Shown here: positions 9,837-19,605 of the stretch, one piece after another | How positions within the stretch are numbered: the first letter of the stretch is position 1 | Layout of the letters: the number at the start of each line of letters is the position of its first letter | Assembly (NCBI RefSeq): GCF_004919685.1 | Contig: NZ_SMYZ01000004.1 | Span: forward strand, 1-64,000 | DNA from: Mesorhizobium norvegicum | Lineage (GTDB): Bacteria; Pseudomonadota; Alphaproteobacteria; Rhizobiales; Rhizobiaceae | DNA: 64,000 nt | Reading direction: 5' to 3' | Made by a program: the position numbers and the translations under genes | The notes under the pieces: model-generated | Database searches by the model: none | The model's input: the letters and a program-made list of their open reading frames with translations, nothing else | Told to the model about the DNA's origin: nothing

Positions 9837-10555
9837 GCCGCGACCTTCAGTCCGTGCAGCCAGCCGATGCGGCCGGCGAGATCCTTGTCGCCGAAGGCGA
9901 GCGAACCGAGAACCACGGTTTCGGCACCGGCGGCACACAGCAACGGCACCGTCTCGTGGCGAATGCCGCCGTCGGCCGCCAGGACCACTTCCGCCTCGCG
10001 GCCGGCCTTTCTCAGGATGGCGCGGGCAGCGCCCAGCCTGTCGCAGGCCTTGTCCGACAGGCTCTGTCCCTTGACGCCGATTGCGGTTCCCAGAAGCGTG
10101 ACGAACGCGACCTCCGAGACGAAAGGCGTCACCGTCTCGACCGGCGTCTCCAGCCTGAGCACGACGCCGGCCTCGGCGCCGAGTTCGCGTGCCAGCCGAG
10201 CGGCGCGCAACCCCGCCTCGCCATTCTCGGCATGAACGCTGATCATGTCGGCGCCGGCCTCGATGAACTGGCGCGTCTGCGCCTCGACGATTGCTGCATC
10301 GACCATCAGATGGACATGGATGGGTTTCGCCGTCAGCCCCGCGATGCGGGCGACGAGATCGGGAAAGAACAGGAAGGACGGCGCAAAATGCCCGTCCGCA
10401 ACATCGATGTGGTGAAGATCGACATAGGGCTCGATACGCCTGAGGTCGCTCTCGAAATTGGCGAGATTGGCCGACCACAGCGAGAATTCAGCGATCATGC
10501 GATCGCGCGGCAATGCGGCGATGGCGGCCGGGCCGGAGAGAGGTTTCGAGATCAT
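9833..10555 (-). CDS. Ribulose-phosphate 3-epimerase family protein
   Basis: A 240-residue TIM-barrel epimerase of the RPE/AlsE family. Conserved metal and catalytic positions are visible: the substrate-side Ser in EFSLWSANL, HIDVADGHF (His and Asp), IHVHLMVD (His) and the second catalytic Asp in VLAADGGIRHE, followed by the phosphate-binding segment ETVVLGSLAF. The sequence is divergent from housekeeping Rpe (AAD instead of the usual VDGG segment). A specialised role such as allulose-6-phosphate or another ketose-phosphate epimerase fits its place between a sugar kinase and a hydrolase. It overlaps both neighbours by 4 nt. Confidence 0.82.
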   Translation of the reverse strand: MISKPLSGPAAIAALPRDRMIAEFSLWSANLANFESDLRRIEPYVDLHHIDVADGHFAPSFLFFPDLVARIAGLTAKPIHVHLMVDAAIVEAQTRQFIEAGADMISVHAENGEAGLRAARLARELGAEAGVVLRLETPVETVTPFVSEVAFVTLLGTAIGVKGQSLSDKACDRLGAARAILRKAGREAEVVLAADGGIRHETVPLLCAAGAETVVLGSLAFGDKDLAGRIGWLHGLKVAA

Positions 10556-11385
10556 GACTGGTCCTGTTTGTTGAAACGATCTTTGAGGAAGCTGCCGATG
10601 GCGGCGCGGATCTCGGCGAAATGCCGATCCTTGTCGGTGGGCTTCGGCGTCACTTCGGCAAAGGCGGCGTTGGGGATGGCGTCGGCAAGGCTGCGAGCGA
10701 TGGCCAGCGGATGGACGAGATCGATGCCGCTGCCGACGACGAGGGCCGGGATTGCGAGTCCGGCAGCCTCTGCCTGAGTGACACCAGGTCCATCGTTTGC
10801 AATCGCTTGCATCACCTCGGCGAAGACGGCCGCGTTGTCGCGCGCGAAGAAGCCAAGCAGGGAAGCAAGATTGTCCGGCGCTTCGGTGCGAAAGCGGGCC
10901 GCTGTCGCCGAGGCCGCAAAGGCATCGCGCGCCTCTGCCAGTGGACGGTCGCGGATGAGCTCCGCCACTTCCACGTAAGGGCGCATGTTTTGCGGCGCCG
11001 CATCGAAAGCCCAGGCAGGGCGCACAAGGACGAGACCAGTGATCCGGTCCGGGTGCTTCGCTGCGAGCTGCAACGCGATGGCCGCGCCCATCGAGATGCC
11101 GCCGGCGACGAAACGGTCGAGGCCGGCCGCATCGGCGGCGGCCAGCACGTCATCGGCGAACATCGCGATCGAAAAGGGCCGTGTCGTGCCGGCGCCAGAG
11201 CCGCCCTGCGCGCGGCATTCGATGGTGAGCCGGCGGTATGACGGGCCATCGGGAAAGTTCTGCGCGACCTGTGCTGCGTCACCGCCGAGGCCATGCTGGA
11301 AGATGACGGGAAGCCTCCCCTGCCCCGTATCGAAGACACGAAGCGCTGCGTCGTCGCGAAGCAGGATCGCCGGCGTGGCGCCCAT
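10552..11385 (-). CDS. Alpha/beta hydrolase
   Basis: A 277-residue alpha/beta-hydrolase. The oxyanion-side motif FQHGLGGD is near residue 30, and the nucleophile elbow is GISMG. The acidic member is likely in VGSGIDLVHP and the catalytic His in DKDRHFAEI. No signal peptide is present, so it acts in the cytoplasm. It is coupled by 4-nt overlap to the epimerase and by one base to the upstream TIM-barrel gene. In a sugar operon it may be a lactonase or deacylase, but the substrate is unknown. Confidence 0.8.
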   Translation of the reverse strand: MGATPAILLRDDAALRVFDTGQGRLPVIFQHGLGGDAAQVAQNFPDGPSYRRLTIECRAQGGSGAGTTRPFSIAMFADDVLAAADAAGLDRFVAGGISMGAAIALQLAAKHPDRITGLVLVRPAWAFDAAPQNMRPYVEVAELIRDRPLAEARDAFAASATAARFRTEAPDNLASLLGFFARDNAAVFAEVMQAIANDGPGVTQAEAAGLAIPALVVGSGIDLVHPLAIARSLADAIPNAAFAEVTPKPTDKDRHFAEIRAAIGSFLKDRFNKQDQS

Positions 11386-12206
11386 CAGAGGAGCCCTCGC
11401 AGAAAGGCGGCAACGCCGGGGGCTTCGTCGGCTGACAGGCCGTGGGTGACGAGTGACCCGTCGAAGCCCCCTGCCTTCAGCCGTGCAACAAAATCCGGAA
11501 AATCGACGATGCCTTGCCCTGATGTGGCAAAGCGGCCGTCACTATAGCGGTCCTTGGCGTGCGCCATGGCGATATGGCCGGCGGCCTCGTCGATGGCTGC
11601 GGCGACAATGGCACGCGCTTCGTCCGACGTCGCGTGTTCGAACAGGTTTGCCGGATCAAGCACGATCTTCAGATGCTTCGATCCCATCTCGGCGATCAGC
11701 CTGGTCGCGTCCCCGGCCGAGGTGACGATGTTGGCCTGTTCGGGCTCGATGCCGAGATCGACGCCGGCCTCTTCGGCAAGCGCCAGCGCCTTCTCCATCT
11801 CGGTGGCCATGTCGGACCAGGCTGCCGGCGTGGCATTGTCGGGATGATAGGCCCACTGATCGGCGGCGTTGCGCGAACCGGTGCAGAGTGTGACCAGCGG
11901 GATGTCCAGGGCAGCAGCAGTCTCGATGACGACAGCGAGACGCCGAAGGCCATCGTCGCGGACGCCCTTGTCGGGATGCGCCATGTTGTAGGTGCCCGAC
12001 AGTGCTGCGAGCGAAACACCGGTCGATTGCGCGGCGGCGCGGATGGAAGCGACCGCATCTGCCGGCACGACATCCGGCATCGACGGCAGGCCGGCGCAGG
12101 TGAGGTTGAACTGCGTCGTCTCATATCCGGCCTGCTTCACCCCAGCCAGCACGGCTGCCGGCTCAATCCCCGGAAAAGTCTTGGCGAAGATGCCGAGACG
12201 CATCAC
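11385..12206 (-). CDS. Sugar phosphate isomerase/epimerase (xylose-isomerase-like TIM barrel)
   Basis: A 273-residue AP-endonuclease-2/xylose-isomerase-like TIM barrel. Likely metal ligands occur in DLGIEPEQ (Glu), KIVLDPANLFEH (Asp) and MAHAKDR (His). Related proteins isomerise or epimerise sugars or dehydrate inosose. It overlaps both neighbours, being coupled to the Gfo/Idh oxidoreductase by ATGA. It shares a fold with the protein encoded at 13291-14112, so the operon carries two such enzymes acting on successive intermediates or on two anomeric forms. Confidence 0.82.
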   Translation of the reverse strand: MMRLGIFAKTFPGIEPAAVLAGVKQAGYETTQFNLTCAGLPSMPDVVPADAVASIRAAAQSTGVSLAALSGTYNMAHPDKGVRDDGLRRLAVVIETAAALDIPLVTLCTGSRNAADQWAYHPDNATPAAWSDMATEMEKALALAEEAGVDLGIEPEQANIVTSAGDATRLIAEMGSKHLKIVLDPANLFEHATSDEARAIVAAAIDEAAGHIAMAHAKDRYSDGRFATSGQGIVDFPDFVARLKAGGFDGSLVTHGLSADEAPGVAAFLRGLL

Positions 12207-13279
12207 ACCGCTCCCGAAACCGAGGCGAGTTCGACCCGTTCACCGGTCTCGACCGAGCGGGCGATGGCGACCATGGCGCGGATCGAGGCGATGCCGTCCT
12301 CGACATTGGCGCCGCGCATCGGCGTGCCTTCCAGAACCGTTTGGGCAAGACCTTCCAGCTGGCGGCGGAAGAAATGACCGTCGGCGCCGAGCGGCTTGTG
12401 GGCGGTGGCGGTCTTCTCGTGAAAGATCTCGACCTCGCTGGCGCGGAAGTACCAGGGGTTGAATGTCTTGGCGATGACGGAGCCATTCTCGCCATAGAGC
12501 TGAAAACCTTCGTGCCAGTCCATCCGTACGGCGACGGTGAGGTCGAGATGGCCGAGCGCTCCGCTGGCGAACTCGGTCTCGACGAACCAGCAATAGGCGC
12601 CGAATTTCTCATTGAGCCGAGCACGCACGGCGACGATATCGCCGCACAGGAACCGCGCCGTATCGACGAGATGCGAGCCATGCGCCAACATGAAATACTG
12701 CCTGAGATCCGCCTTGGGATTGCCCGCGGGCTTCCTTGCGAGCTTGCTGGTGACAGGCAGCGGCTGCACCGCATCGGTGTTGGTGTAGCGATGGGTGGAA
12801 TCACAATACCATGCCTTCAGCGCCAGCACCTCGCCGATCTCGTCGCGGACGAAGTCGCGCGCCGCCTCCAGCGCCGGGTCGAAGCGCTTCATGTGTCCGA
12901 CTTGCAGCACCTTGCCCGAGCGCCTCACCGCCTCGGCCAGTGCCTCGCCTTCCTCGACCGAAGTGCCGATCGGCTTTTCGCACAGAACATGCTTGCCGGC
13001 GTTGAGCGCCCTGATCGACATCGGCACGTGATAGGCGTCCGAGGTGGCGACGATCACCGCTTCCAACTCGGGATCGGCGAGCATTGCCTCATAGTCGGAA
13101 TACATTTTCTGCGGCTCGTAGGTGGCGCCCATGCGGGCGAGCAGGTCGGGTGCGGCGTCGCAGATGGCGTAGAGGTCGGCATTGGCGGCCTTCACGCAGG
13201 ATTCCAGATGCGCGAACTGCGCGATGGGGCCGCAGCCGAGCACGCCGACCCTGAGGCGTCTGTCCTGTTTCTTGATCAT
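12203..13279 (-). CDS. Gfo/Idh/MocA-family NAD(P)-dependent oxidoreductase
   Basis: A 358-residue two-domain oxidoreductase. The N-terminal Rossmann fold starts VGVLGCGPIAQFAHLES, and the family hallmark EKP is in HVLCEKPIGTS. The C-terminal domain carries the substrate region. Such enzymes oxidise or reduce sugar or cyclitol hydroxyls, often paired with TIM-barrel isomerases as here (genes on both sides). The exact substrate is not deducible. The start codon lies 11 nt after the stop of the upstream isomerase gene. Confidence 0.87.
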   Translation of the reverse strand: MIKKQDRRLRVGVLGCGPIAQFAHLESCVKAANADLYAICDAAPDLLARMGATYEPQKMYSDYEAMLADPELEAVIVATSDAYHVPMSIRALNAGKHVLCEKPIGTSVEEGEALAEAVRRSGKVLQVGHMKRFDPALEAARDFVRDEIGEVLALKAWYCDSTHRYTNTDAVQPLPVTSKLARKPAGNPKADLRQYFMLAHGSHLVDTARFLCGDIVAVRARLNEKFGAYCWFVETEFASGALGHLDLTVAVRMDWHEGFQLYGENGSVIAKTFNPWYFRASEVEIFHEKTATAHKPLGADGHFFRRQLEGLAQTVLEGTPMRGANVEDGIASIRAMVAIARSVETGERVELASVSGAV

Positions 13280-13290
13280 CGTCTCGTTCT

Positions 13291-14112
13291 TCAGGCGCCG
13301 TAGCTGCGCATTGTCTGGCGGTTGGTCTTGACCGCGCCGGCGGGATCGGCAGCGGCCGTTTCGGATTCTTCCTCCAGCACCAGCCAGCCGTTGAAGCGTG
13401 GCGCGGTGTTGGCGATCTCGATGACTTCAGGCGTGTCGCAGACGCCCTTGCCCAGCATGGCCCAGGTGCCGTTGGCGTCGACATCCTTGAGGTGGATGTA
13501 GCGGATGCGGTCGCGGTGGGTGCGCAGCGTGTCGGCCATGTCCTTGTGGCCGCGCAGGATATGGCCGGTATCCGGCACCCAGCCGATCAGATCGGGGTCG
13601 AGCAAGGCAAAGATTGTGTCGTAGTCGGTGCGGTCGAAGAGCAGCGTGTTGTGGTGCGAACTTGGATGCACCGCGACCTGGACGCCGGCCTTGCGCCCGA
13701 GCTCGCCGGCTTTGTTGTAGATTTCGGCCGCGATGGCGAACTTGCCGTCGCGCGGACCGTCGGAGACCACCGTCGCAGAGCCCATCGACACCAGCGCACC
13801 AGGAAATGCGGAGGCGAAGTCTATCCAGCGCTTGGCGGTTTCGAGGTCGGCGCCGATCTCCTCTGCGAGGGTGAAACCGCTCTTCGACCCGAAGGCGAAG
13901 GAGACAAGAGTAAGGCCCGATGACTTCAGTGCCGCGGCGAATTGCGACGGCCTGTCGGCATAGCGGCCGATCATGGTGTCGGTGATCTCGATGCCTGAAT
14001 AGCCGCCATCGGCAATTGCCTTCAAGAGATCGTCGGGGCCGCCGGTAAAGCGGTCGCCGAGCATTTCCCAGGTAAAGGTCTGGCAGCCGACTTTGAGGTC
14101 TTTCACGTTCAT
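13291..14112 (-). CDS. Sugar phosphate isomerase/epimerase (TIM barrel)
   Basis: A 273-residue xylose-isomerase-like TIM barrel starting MNVKDLKVGCQTFTWEMLGDRF, an opening typical of IolE/IolI-like and 3-keto-sugar epimerase families. Candidate ligands are the Glu in GIEITDTM, His residues in VAVHPSSHHNT, Asp and His in WVPDTGHIL and His in YIHLKDVD. It is the first gene of the tightly coupled block 7721-14112. Only 63 nt separate it from the permease gene upstream, so it may be read through from that importer operon or have its own promoter. Confidence 0.83.
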   Translation of the reverse strand: MNVKDLKVGCQTFTWEMLGDRFTGGPDDLLKAIADGGYSGIEITDTMIGRYADRPSQFAAALKSSGLTLVSFAFGSKSGFTLAEEIGADLETAKRWIDFASAFPGALVSMGSATVVSDGPRDGKFAIAAEIYNKAGELGRKAGVQVAVHPSSHHNTLLFDRTDYDTIFALLDPDLIGWVPDTGHILRGHKDMADTLRTHRDRIRYIHLKDVDANGTWAMLGKGVCDTPEVIEIANTAPRFNGWLVLEEESETAAADPAGAVKTNRQTMRSYGA

Positions 14113-14175
14113 ACTTTCATTCCTTGATACCGCTTATTGCTTGATGCCACTCTGCGTCGCCGTGGGAAGGACATC

Positions 14176-15018
14176 CTACTTGACCGAGCCCGCGGTCATG
14201 CCGGCGAGGAAGTACCTCTGGGCAACGAGGTAGATGAGCAAGAGCGGTAGCGAGCCGAGCACGCTCATCGCCATCATCTGGTTCCATTCGAAGGCGTGCT
14301 GCCCCATCAACAGCTGGATGCCGATCGGGACGGTGCGCATGGACGTCGACTTCGTCAGCGTCAGCGCAAAGAGAAATTCGTTCCAGCACAACAGGAAGGT
14401 GTACACCGACGTCGCCACGATACCAGGCAGTGAAATCGGGACGATCACCCGCCAAAGCGCTGTCCAACTGCTGCCGCCATCGACAGCCACGGCTTCATCG
14501 AGATCGCGGGGCAAAGTGTTCAGATATCCCGTCATCAGCAGGATCGCGTACGGCAGTGTAAACACCAGGTAAGTCAGGATCAGTGCGACGTAGGTATCGA
14601 AGATACCGTATGAGACGACAAGCCCGAAGAAGGGGATCAAAAGTGTGATCGGCGGAATCGTCTGCGTGCTGATGATGATTGTGTTCAGGCTGCCCTTGCC
14701 GCGGAAATTGAAGCGGCTGAACCCGTAGGCCGCCAGCAAGGCGATCAGCACCGTCAGCACGGTCACCGCTCCCGCCACGAAATAGCTGTTGAAGAAGAAG
14801 CGCACCTTTACCGGGTCGCCAAGGATGGCTGCATACGCTTCCAGCGTGAAGGCCTTTGGCAGGATGGTCGGTGGCAGGGCAAAGATTTCGGTGTTCGACT
14901 TGAACGAGCTGCTCAGCATCCAGTAGATCGGGAAGGCTGCGAAGAACAGTCCAGCCGCAAGAGCAACATGCAGCGCGACGGTGATCAGCTTGTCTTTGCC
15001 AGAGTTTCGTTTCCTCAT
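14176..15018 (-). CDS. Carbohydrate ABC transporter permease, MalG type
   Basis: A 280-residue inner-membrane permease of the CUT1 family with six predicted spans. The cytoplasmic EAA loop that contacts the ATPase is visible as DEAVAVDGGSSWTALWRVIVP. The ATG at 15018 is chosen over the longer open frame because MRKRNSGKDK followed by a membrane span is a typical MalG N-terminus. It is 5 nt downstream of the MalF-type gene, and both belong with the binding protein at 16059-17306. Codons here look less GC-biased than in the genes to the left. Confidence 0.9.
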   Translation of the reverse strand: MRKRNSGKDKLITVALHVALAAGLFFAAFPIYWMLSSSFKSNTEIFALPPTILPKAFTLEAYAAILGDPVKVRFFFNSYFVAGAVTVLTVLIALLAAYGFSRFNFRGKGSLNTIIISTQTIPPITLLIPFFGLVVSYGIFDTYVALILTYLVFTLPYAILLMTGYLNTLPRDLDEAVAVDGGSSWTALWRVIVPISLPGIVATSVYTFLLCWNEFLFALTLTKSTSMRTVPIGIQLLMGQHAFEWNQMMAMSVLGSLPLLLIYLVAQRYFLAGMTAGSVK

Positions 15019-15023
15019 GGTGA

Positions 15024-15920
15024 CTACCGAGCCTTCTGATAACGGATGTAGAACAGCGTCAGGCCGAGAGAGATCAGCAGGATGACCACAGCGCTCGCCG
15101 ACGCCTGTGACAGGTTGTAGCTCGAAAACGCCAGCTTGTACGTGTAGGTGCTGAGGACCTCGGTCGAGTAGATCGGGCCACCGCCCGTCGTTATCCAGAT
15201 TAACGGGAAGACCTGCATGGTCCAGATGAAGTCGAGCAGCGAGATGCTGATGATGATCGGCATCAGCTGCGGGATGGTGATGAAGATCAGCTTTTGGTAG
15301 GCTTTTGCCCCGTCGATATCGGCGGCCTCGTAGAAATCCTTGGGAATGCCCTGCAAACCCGCGAGCAGGCTGACCATGAAGAGCGGATAACCCGCCCAGA
15401 TATTGGCGAATGTGACGGCGTGCAGCGCGGTCTGAGGCGAGGAAAACCATTCGACCTTGGAACCGATGATGCCGATTTGCATGAGAATGCTATTCACGAC
15501 ACCGTTCGGCTCAAGCAGGAGGCGCCAGATCACGGCGATAATCACCGCGGTGAACAGCCAGGGCAGTATGTAGAGCACGCGCAGAATATTGCGCAGCGTC
15601 GGATTGATGCGGTCGCTGTTCAGCATGAGCGCGAAGGCCATGCCGATGGTCATGTGGAAAATGACACTCATGCACGTGAAGTAGAGCGTGTGCCACAGCG
15701 AAGCCCAGAACACGGGGTCGTCGAAGATCGCCTGGTAGTGTTTCAGTCCGGCAAAGGATGGGTCACGACGCAGCACCGCGCTGTTCTGGAACGAGTAGGC
15801 AATCACCGTCACCATCGGCAGCAGCATCAGAAGCCCGATTATGAGCAGCGAGGGCGACAGATAGAGGTACGGTGCGACCGCTCGTTTCAGCTTGTGGTGG
15901 GAGCGCTTTTGCCGGGTCAT
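15024..15920 (-). CDS. Carbohydrate ABC transporter permease, MalF type
   Basis: A 298-residue CUT1 permease beginning with a basic N-terminus (KRSHHKLKRAVAPYLYLSPSLLIIGLLM) and six spans. The EAA loop is YEAADIDGAKAYQKLIFITIP. It pairs with the MalG-type subunit just downstream to form the channel. A 138-nt gap containing a strong hairpin separates it from the binding protein upstream, which may lower permease expression relative to the binding protein. Confidence 0.9.
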   Translation of the reverse strand: MTRQKRSHHKLKRAVAPYLYLSPSLLIIGLLMLLPMVTVIAYSFQNSAVLRRDPSFAGLKHYQAIFDDPVFWASLWHTLYFTCMSVIFHMTIGMAFALMLNSDRINPTLRNILRVLYILPWLFTAVIIAVIWRLLLEPNGVVNSILMQIGIIGSKVEWFSSPQTALHAVTFANIWAGYPLFMVSLLAGLQGIPKDFYEAADIDGAKAYQKLIFITIPQLMPIIISISLLDFIWTMQVFPLIWITTGGGPIYSTEVLSTYTYKLAFSSYNLSQASASAVVILLISLGLTLFYIRYQKAR

Positions 15921-15998
15921 GTGCCAACCTTGGGATACGCCTTCAAGAGAAGGTAAGCTTCAAAAACAGGTTCATCTCAAATTGCCGATCCGTTGTTG

Positions 15999-16030
15999 CC
16001 GGGTGGCCTACCCGAAGTCAGGCCACCCGG
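15999..16030 (-). terminator. Hairpin between binding protein and permeases (attenuator or 3'-end stabiliser)
   Basis: CCGGGTGGCCT (15999-16009) pairs perfectly with AGGCCACCCGG (16020-16030) around a 10-nt loop. It lies in the intra-operon gap right after the binding-protein stop. No T-tract follows, so partial termination or protection of the upstream mRNA segment is more likely than a full stop. Confidence 0.65.
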
Positions 16031-16058
16031 TCGAAGATAGCAAACGGGAACAGACCGA

Positions 16059-17306
16059 TCAGAATTTCGCCATCCAGCCCTTCTGAGCGGCGGCGGCGGC
16101 TTGTTCGGGAGACTGCTCGCCGGCCAGCATCTTCTGGGCTTGCACGTCGAACTGGGTCATCAGGTCTTCAGCCACCGGCAGGCCCGTGAACTCATTGGCG
16201 AGATAACCGGTCTTGAAGATTTCAAAAGCCTTGCCGAAAGCCTTGTCCGAGGTCACGAAGTCGGGCTTGGCGTTGACGTTGCCCGGGAAGGCGTTTGCAA
16301 GCGACACGAGCTTGGCGTTCACCTTTTCACTCATCAGATATTGGACGAGTTTCCAGGCCTCTTCCTGATGTTTCGAGGCAGCAGAGATGCCGATGCCCCA
16401 GGAGGCATAGGGAAGGCCGCGCTTGCCGGTATAGTTTTCCACCACCGGGACCGGGATGAGGTCGAAGTTCAGCTTGGGATTGCGCTTGCGGATGAGGTTC
16501 ACATGCGCGAGCGAGTCGATCATCATTCCGACGCGGTCGTTGACGAACTCCTCGACCTTTTCCTGCTCGGTCTTTGTGGCGATGCCGGGCGAGATGGTGC
16601 CGGCGTCGTTGAGTGATTTGACGAAGGTGAGCATATCCACCACCGGTTTGCCCTCAAGGTCCGGCTTGCCGTTCGCCATCATCGACTGACCCGAAGCCCA
16701 AACCCACGACATCATGTCGTTCTGGACGCCGGATGGCGTTTGCAGCGACAGGGGCAGCACCCAGCCATACTGGTTCTTGTCGGCCTTCGTCATCTTCTTG
16801 GCGGCTTCGAGAAACTCCGCACGGGTCGACGGCAGCTTGGTCACGCCTGCCTGGGCGGCGAGGTCCAAATTCACGAAGACCGGATAGACGAAGGAAGCCA
16901 CGGGAAACATCACCGCCTTGCCATCCACCTTGATGATGTCCGCGACCTGGCTCTTGTCGAAACCGCTCGCATCCATCATCGGGTTCATGTCGGCGAGTGC
17001 GTTCTGCGCATTCAGATTGTTCACCCAGGCACCGTCGAGACCGACGACGTCGCTGAGCGTTCCGGTTGCAGCACCAACCGAGATCTGGTCCCGCGTGGTC
17101 GCGTAGGGGCCGCTGACCAGCGTCACCTTGACTCCGGGGTTTGCGGCCTCGAAGTCATCCATGATTGCCCTGAGCGAGCCAGCCGGCAATTCGGGCTCCC
17201 ACCATTGGGTGAATTCCAGCGTCGTGTCCGCCATGGCGCCGGTTGCGCCAAGCAACCATGCGGCCGCGGCTATTTTCAGCATCGCGGGTTTAATACGAAA
17301 CATCAT
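16059..17306 (-). CDS. Carbohydrate ABC transporter substrate-binding protein
   Basis: A 415-residue periplasmic binding protein of the CUT1 (family 1) class. The start is the ATG at 17306 because AAGGAGGAG lies 5-6 nt upstream; the open frame extends 10 codons further but lacks a ribosome site. The signal peptide (MFRIKPAMLKIAAAAWLLGATGAMA) ends at an AxA-like cleavage site before DTTLEFTQWWE. It binds the sugar for the MalFG-type permease downstream. Hairpins flank the gene on both sides (17375-17399 and 15999-16030). The ligand is unknown. Confidence 0.92.
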   Translation of the reverse strand: MMFRIKPAMLKIAAAAWLLGATGAMADTTLEFTQWWEPELPAGSLRAIMDDFEAANPGVKVTLVSGPYATTRDQISVGAATGTLSDVVGLDGAWVNNLNAQNALADMNPMMDASGFDKSQVADIIKVDGKAVMFPVASFVYPVFVNLDLAAQAGVTKLPSTRAEFLEAAKKMTKADKNQYGWVLPLSLQTPSGVQNDMMSWVWASGQSMMANGKPDLEGKPVVDMLTFVKSLNDAGTISPGIATKTEQEKVEEFVNDRVGMMIDSLAHVNLIRKRNPKLNFDLIPVPVVENYTGKRGLPYASWGIGISAASKHQEEAWKLVQYLMSEKVNAKLVSLANAFPGNVNAKPDFVTSDKAFGKAFEIFKTGYLANEFTGLPVAEDLMTQFDVQAQKMLAGEQSPEQAAAAAQKGWMAKF

Positions 17307-17374
17307 TTTCTCCTCCTTCTTTGGGATCGACCGCACAATGCGGACGATCGTCTGGTTATTCAGAAGTCTTCTTG

Positions 17375-17399
17375 CGCAGGCGCCTCACCCTCGCCTGCG
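17375..17399 (-). terminator. Hairpin between ATPase and binding-protein genes
   Basis: CGCAGGCG (17375-17382) pairs with CGCCTGCG (17392-17399) around a 9-nt loop, just downstream of the ATPase stop on the minus strand. A smaller hairpin, CCGCA-CAA-TGCGG (17331-17343), follows and lies just upstream of the binding-protein ribosome site. No T-tract is present. A role in mRNA processing or stability is inferred. Confidence 0.5.
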
Positions 17400-17416
17400 G
17401 GCCTTGCCGCGGATAT

Positions 17417-18562
<1,146 letters not shown>

Positions 18563-18651
18563 ATTCCTCCCTCCACAAGTCTAAGCCACTGATTTTTATG
18601 ATTGTCCTCGGCCTATGTTCACCTGCGAAATATTTCTTCGGATAGTTCGGG

Positions 18652-19602
18652 CTATGTTCCGGTATCGAGCCGCGCATATTTGAGTTCGACTGCCGACGGC
18701 GCGCTCGTCGATGCCAGGAGTTCCGTGACCTGGTCGTCGGTCGGAAGCGCCTCGCGCCCGCCCCGCCCCGTTATCGAAAGGGCCGCCGCCGCGGCCGCGA
18801 ATGCGACCCGGCCTGCGGTGTCGGCACCGCGCGTCAATGCATGGGCATAGGCGCCGTGAAAGCAGTCACCGGCGCCGGTCGAGTCGACGACGGCAACCCG
18901 GTGCGGAGGCAGGTGCCAGAGCCCTGTCTCATCGCGTCCGCGATAGTACACGCCCCTGCCGCCATCGGTCAGAACCACGGCGGATCGCGACGGCGACCAC
19001 AATGCATCGAGCATCTCGGTGGGCGATCGGCAGCCCGTAGCGGTCCGCGCAAAGCCGAGCGGAAGAATGAGGTGGTTGCAGAGCCCGATCAGCCGCTCCG
19101 TGGCTGGGCCGCTGCTCCATTCGATATCGCCGAGGATCGCAAGGCCGAGATCGCTAGCCCGAGCCACGACATCCATCGACCGGATCGCGTAACTATCGAC
19201 GATCAGGACGGTCGCCCGGTTGAGGACCTCGTCTGAGAAATCCGGCGTGGTGCCCAGCATCGCGTCGTCGTCATATGCGATGAACCGCTCTCCGTCCGAG
19301 CCGACGGTGATGCGTGAGCGCACCGGGCGTGCGTGGGCGTGGCGTGGCGCGAACGCGGTTTCAACACCGCTCTCAATGAGATCGCACAGCACGGCGTCGT
19401 CCGCGGCATTGCCCAGCCATCCGACGAACCCGGCGCTTCCGCCGAGCCGCGCGACGGCGGCAAGCGCCGTCGCGACATTTCCCCCGAAAGCTCGGGCACT
19501 TTGCAGAACCTTCCCCTTACCCGCCGACAACGGCTGATCGACATAGACGATGTCGTCGATCGCAATAGCGCCGAAGCCGAGGATTGAAGGGACGGCGGGC
19601 AT
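18652..19602 (-). CDS. PfkB-family carbohydrate kinase
   Basis: A 316-residue ribokinase-fold kinase. It starts with the family pattern GFGAIAIDDIVYVDQPL, has the first PfkB glycine motif GGNVATALAAVARLGG, and carries the anion-hole signature DSTGAGDCFHGAYAHAL with the catalytic Asp in GAGD. It phosphorylates a sugar, sugar acid or fructose-type substrate. It lies 3 nt downstream of the aldolase gene, so kinase and aldolase probably act in sequence to yield triose units from the imported sugar. Confidence 0.88.
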   Translation of the reverse strand: MPAVPSILGFGAIAIDDIVYVDQPLSAGKGKVLQSARAFGGNVATALAAVARLGGSAGFVGWLGNAADDAVLCDLIESGVETAFAPRHAHARPVRSRITVGSDGERFIAYDDDAMLGTTPDFSDEVLNRATVLIVDSYAIRSMDVVARASDLGLAILGDIEWSSGPATERLIGLCNHLILPLGFARTATGCRSPTEMLDALWSPSRSAVVLTDGGRGVYYRGRDETGLWHLPPHRVAVVDSTGAGDCFHGAYAHALTRGADTAGRVAFAAAAAALSITGRGGREALPTDDQVTELLASTSAPSAVELKYARLDTGT

Positions 19603-19605
19603 CGT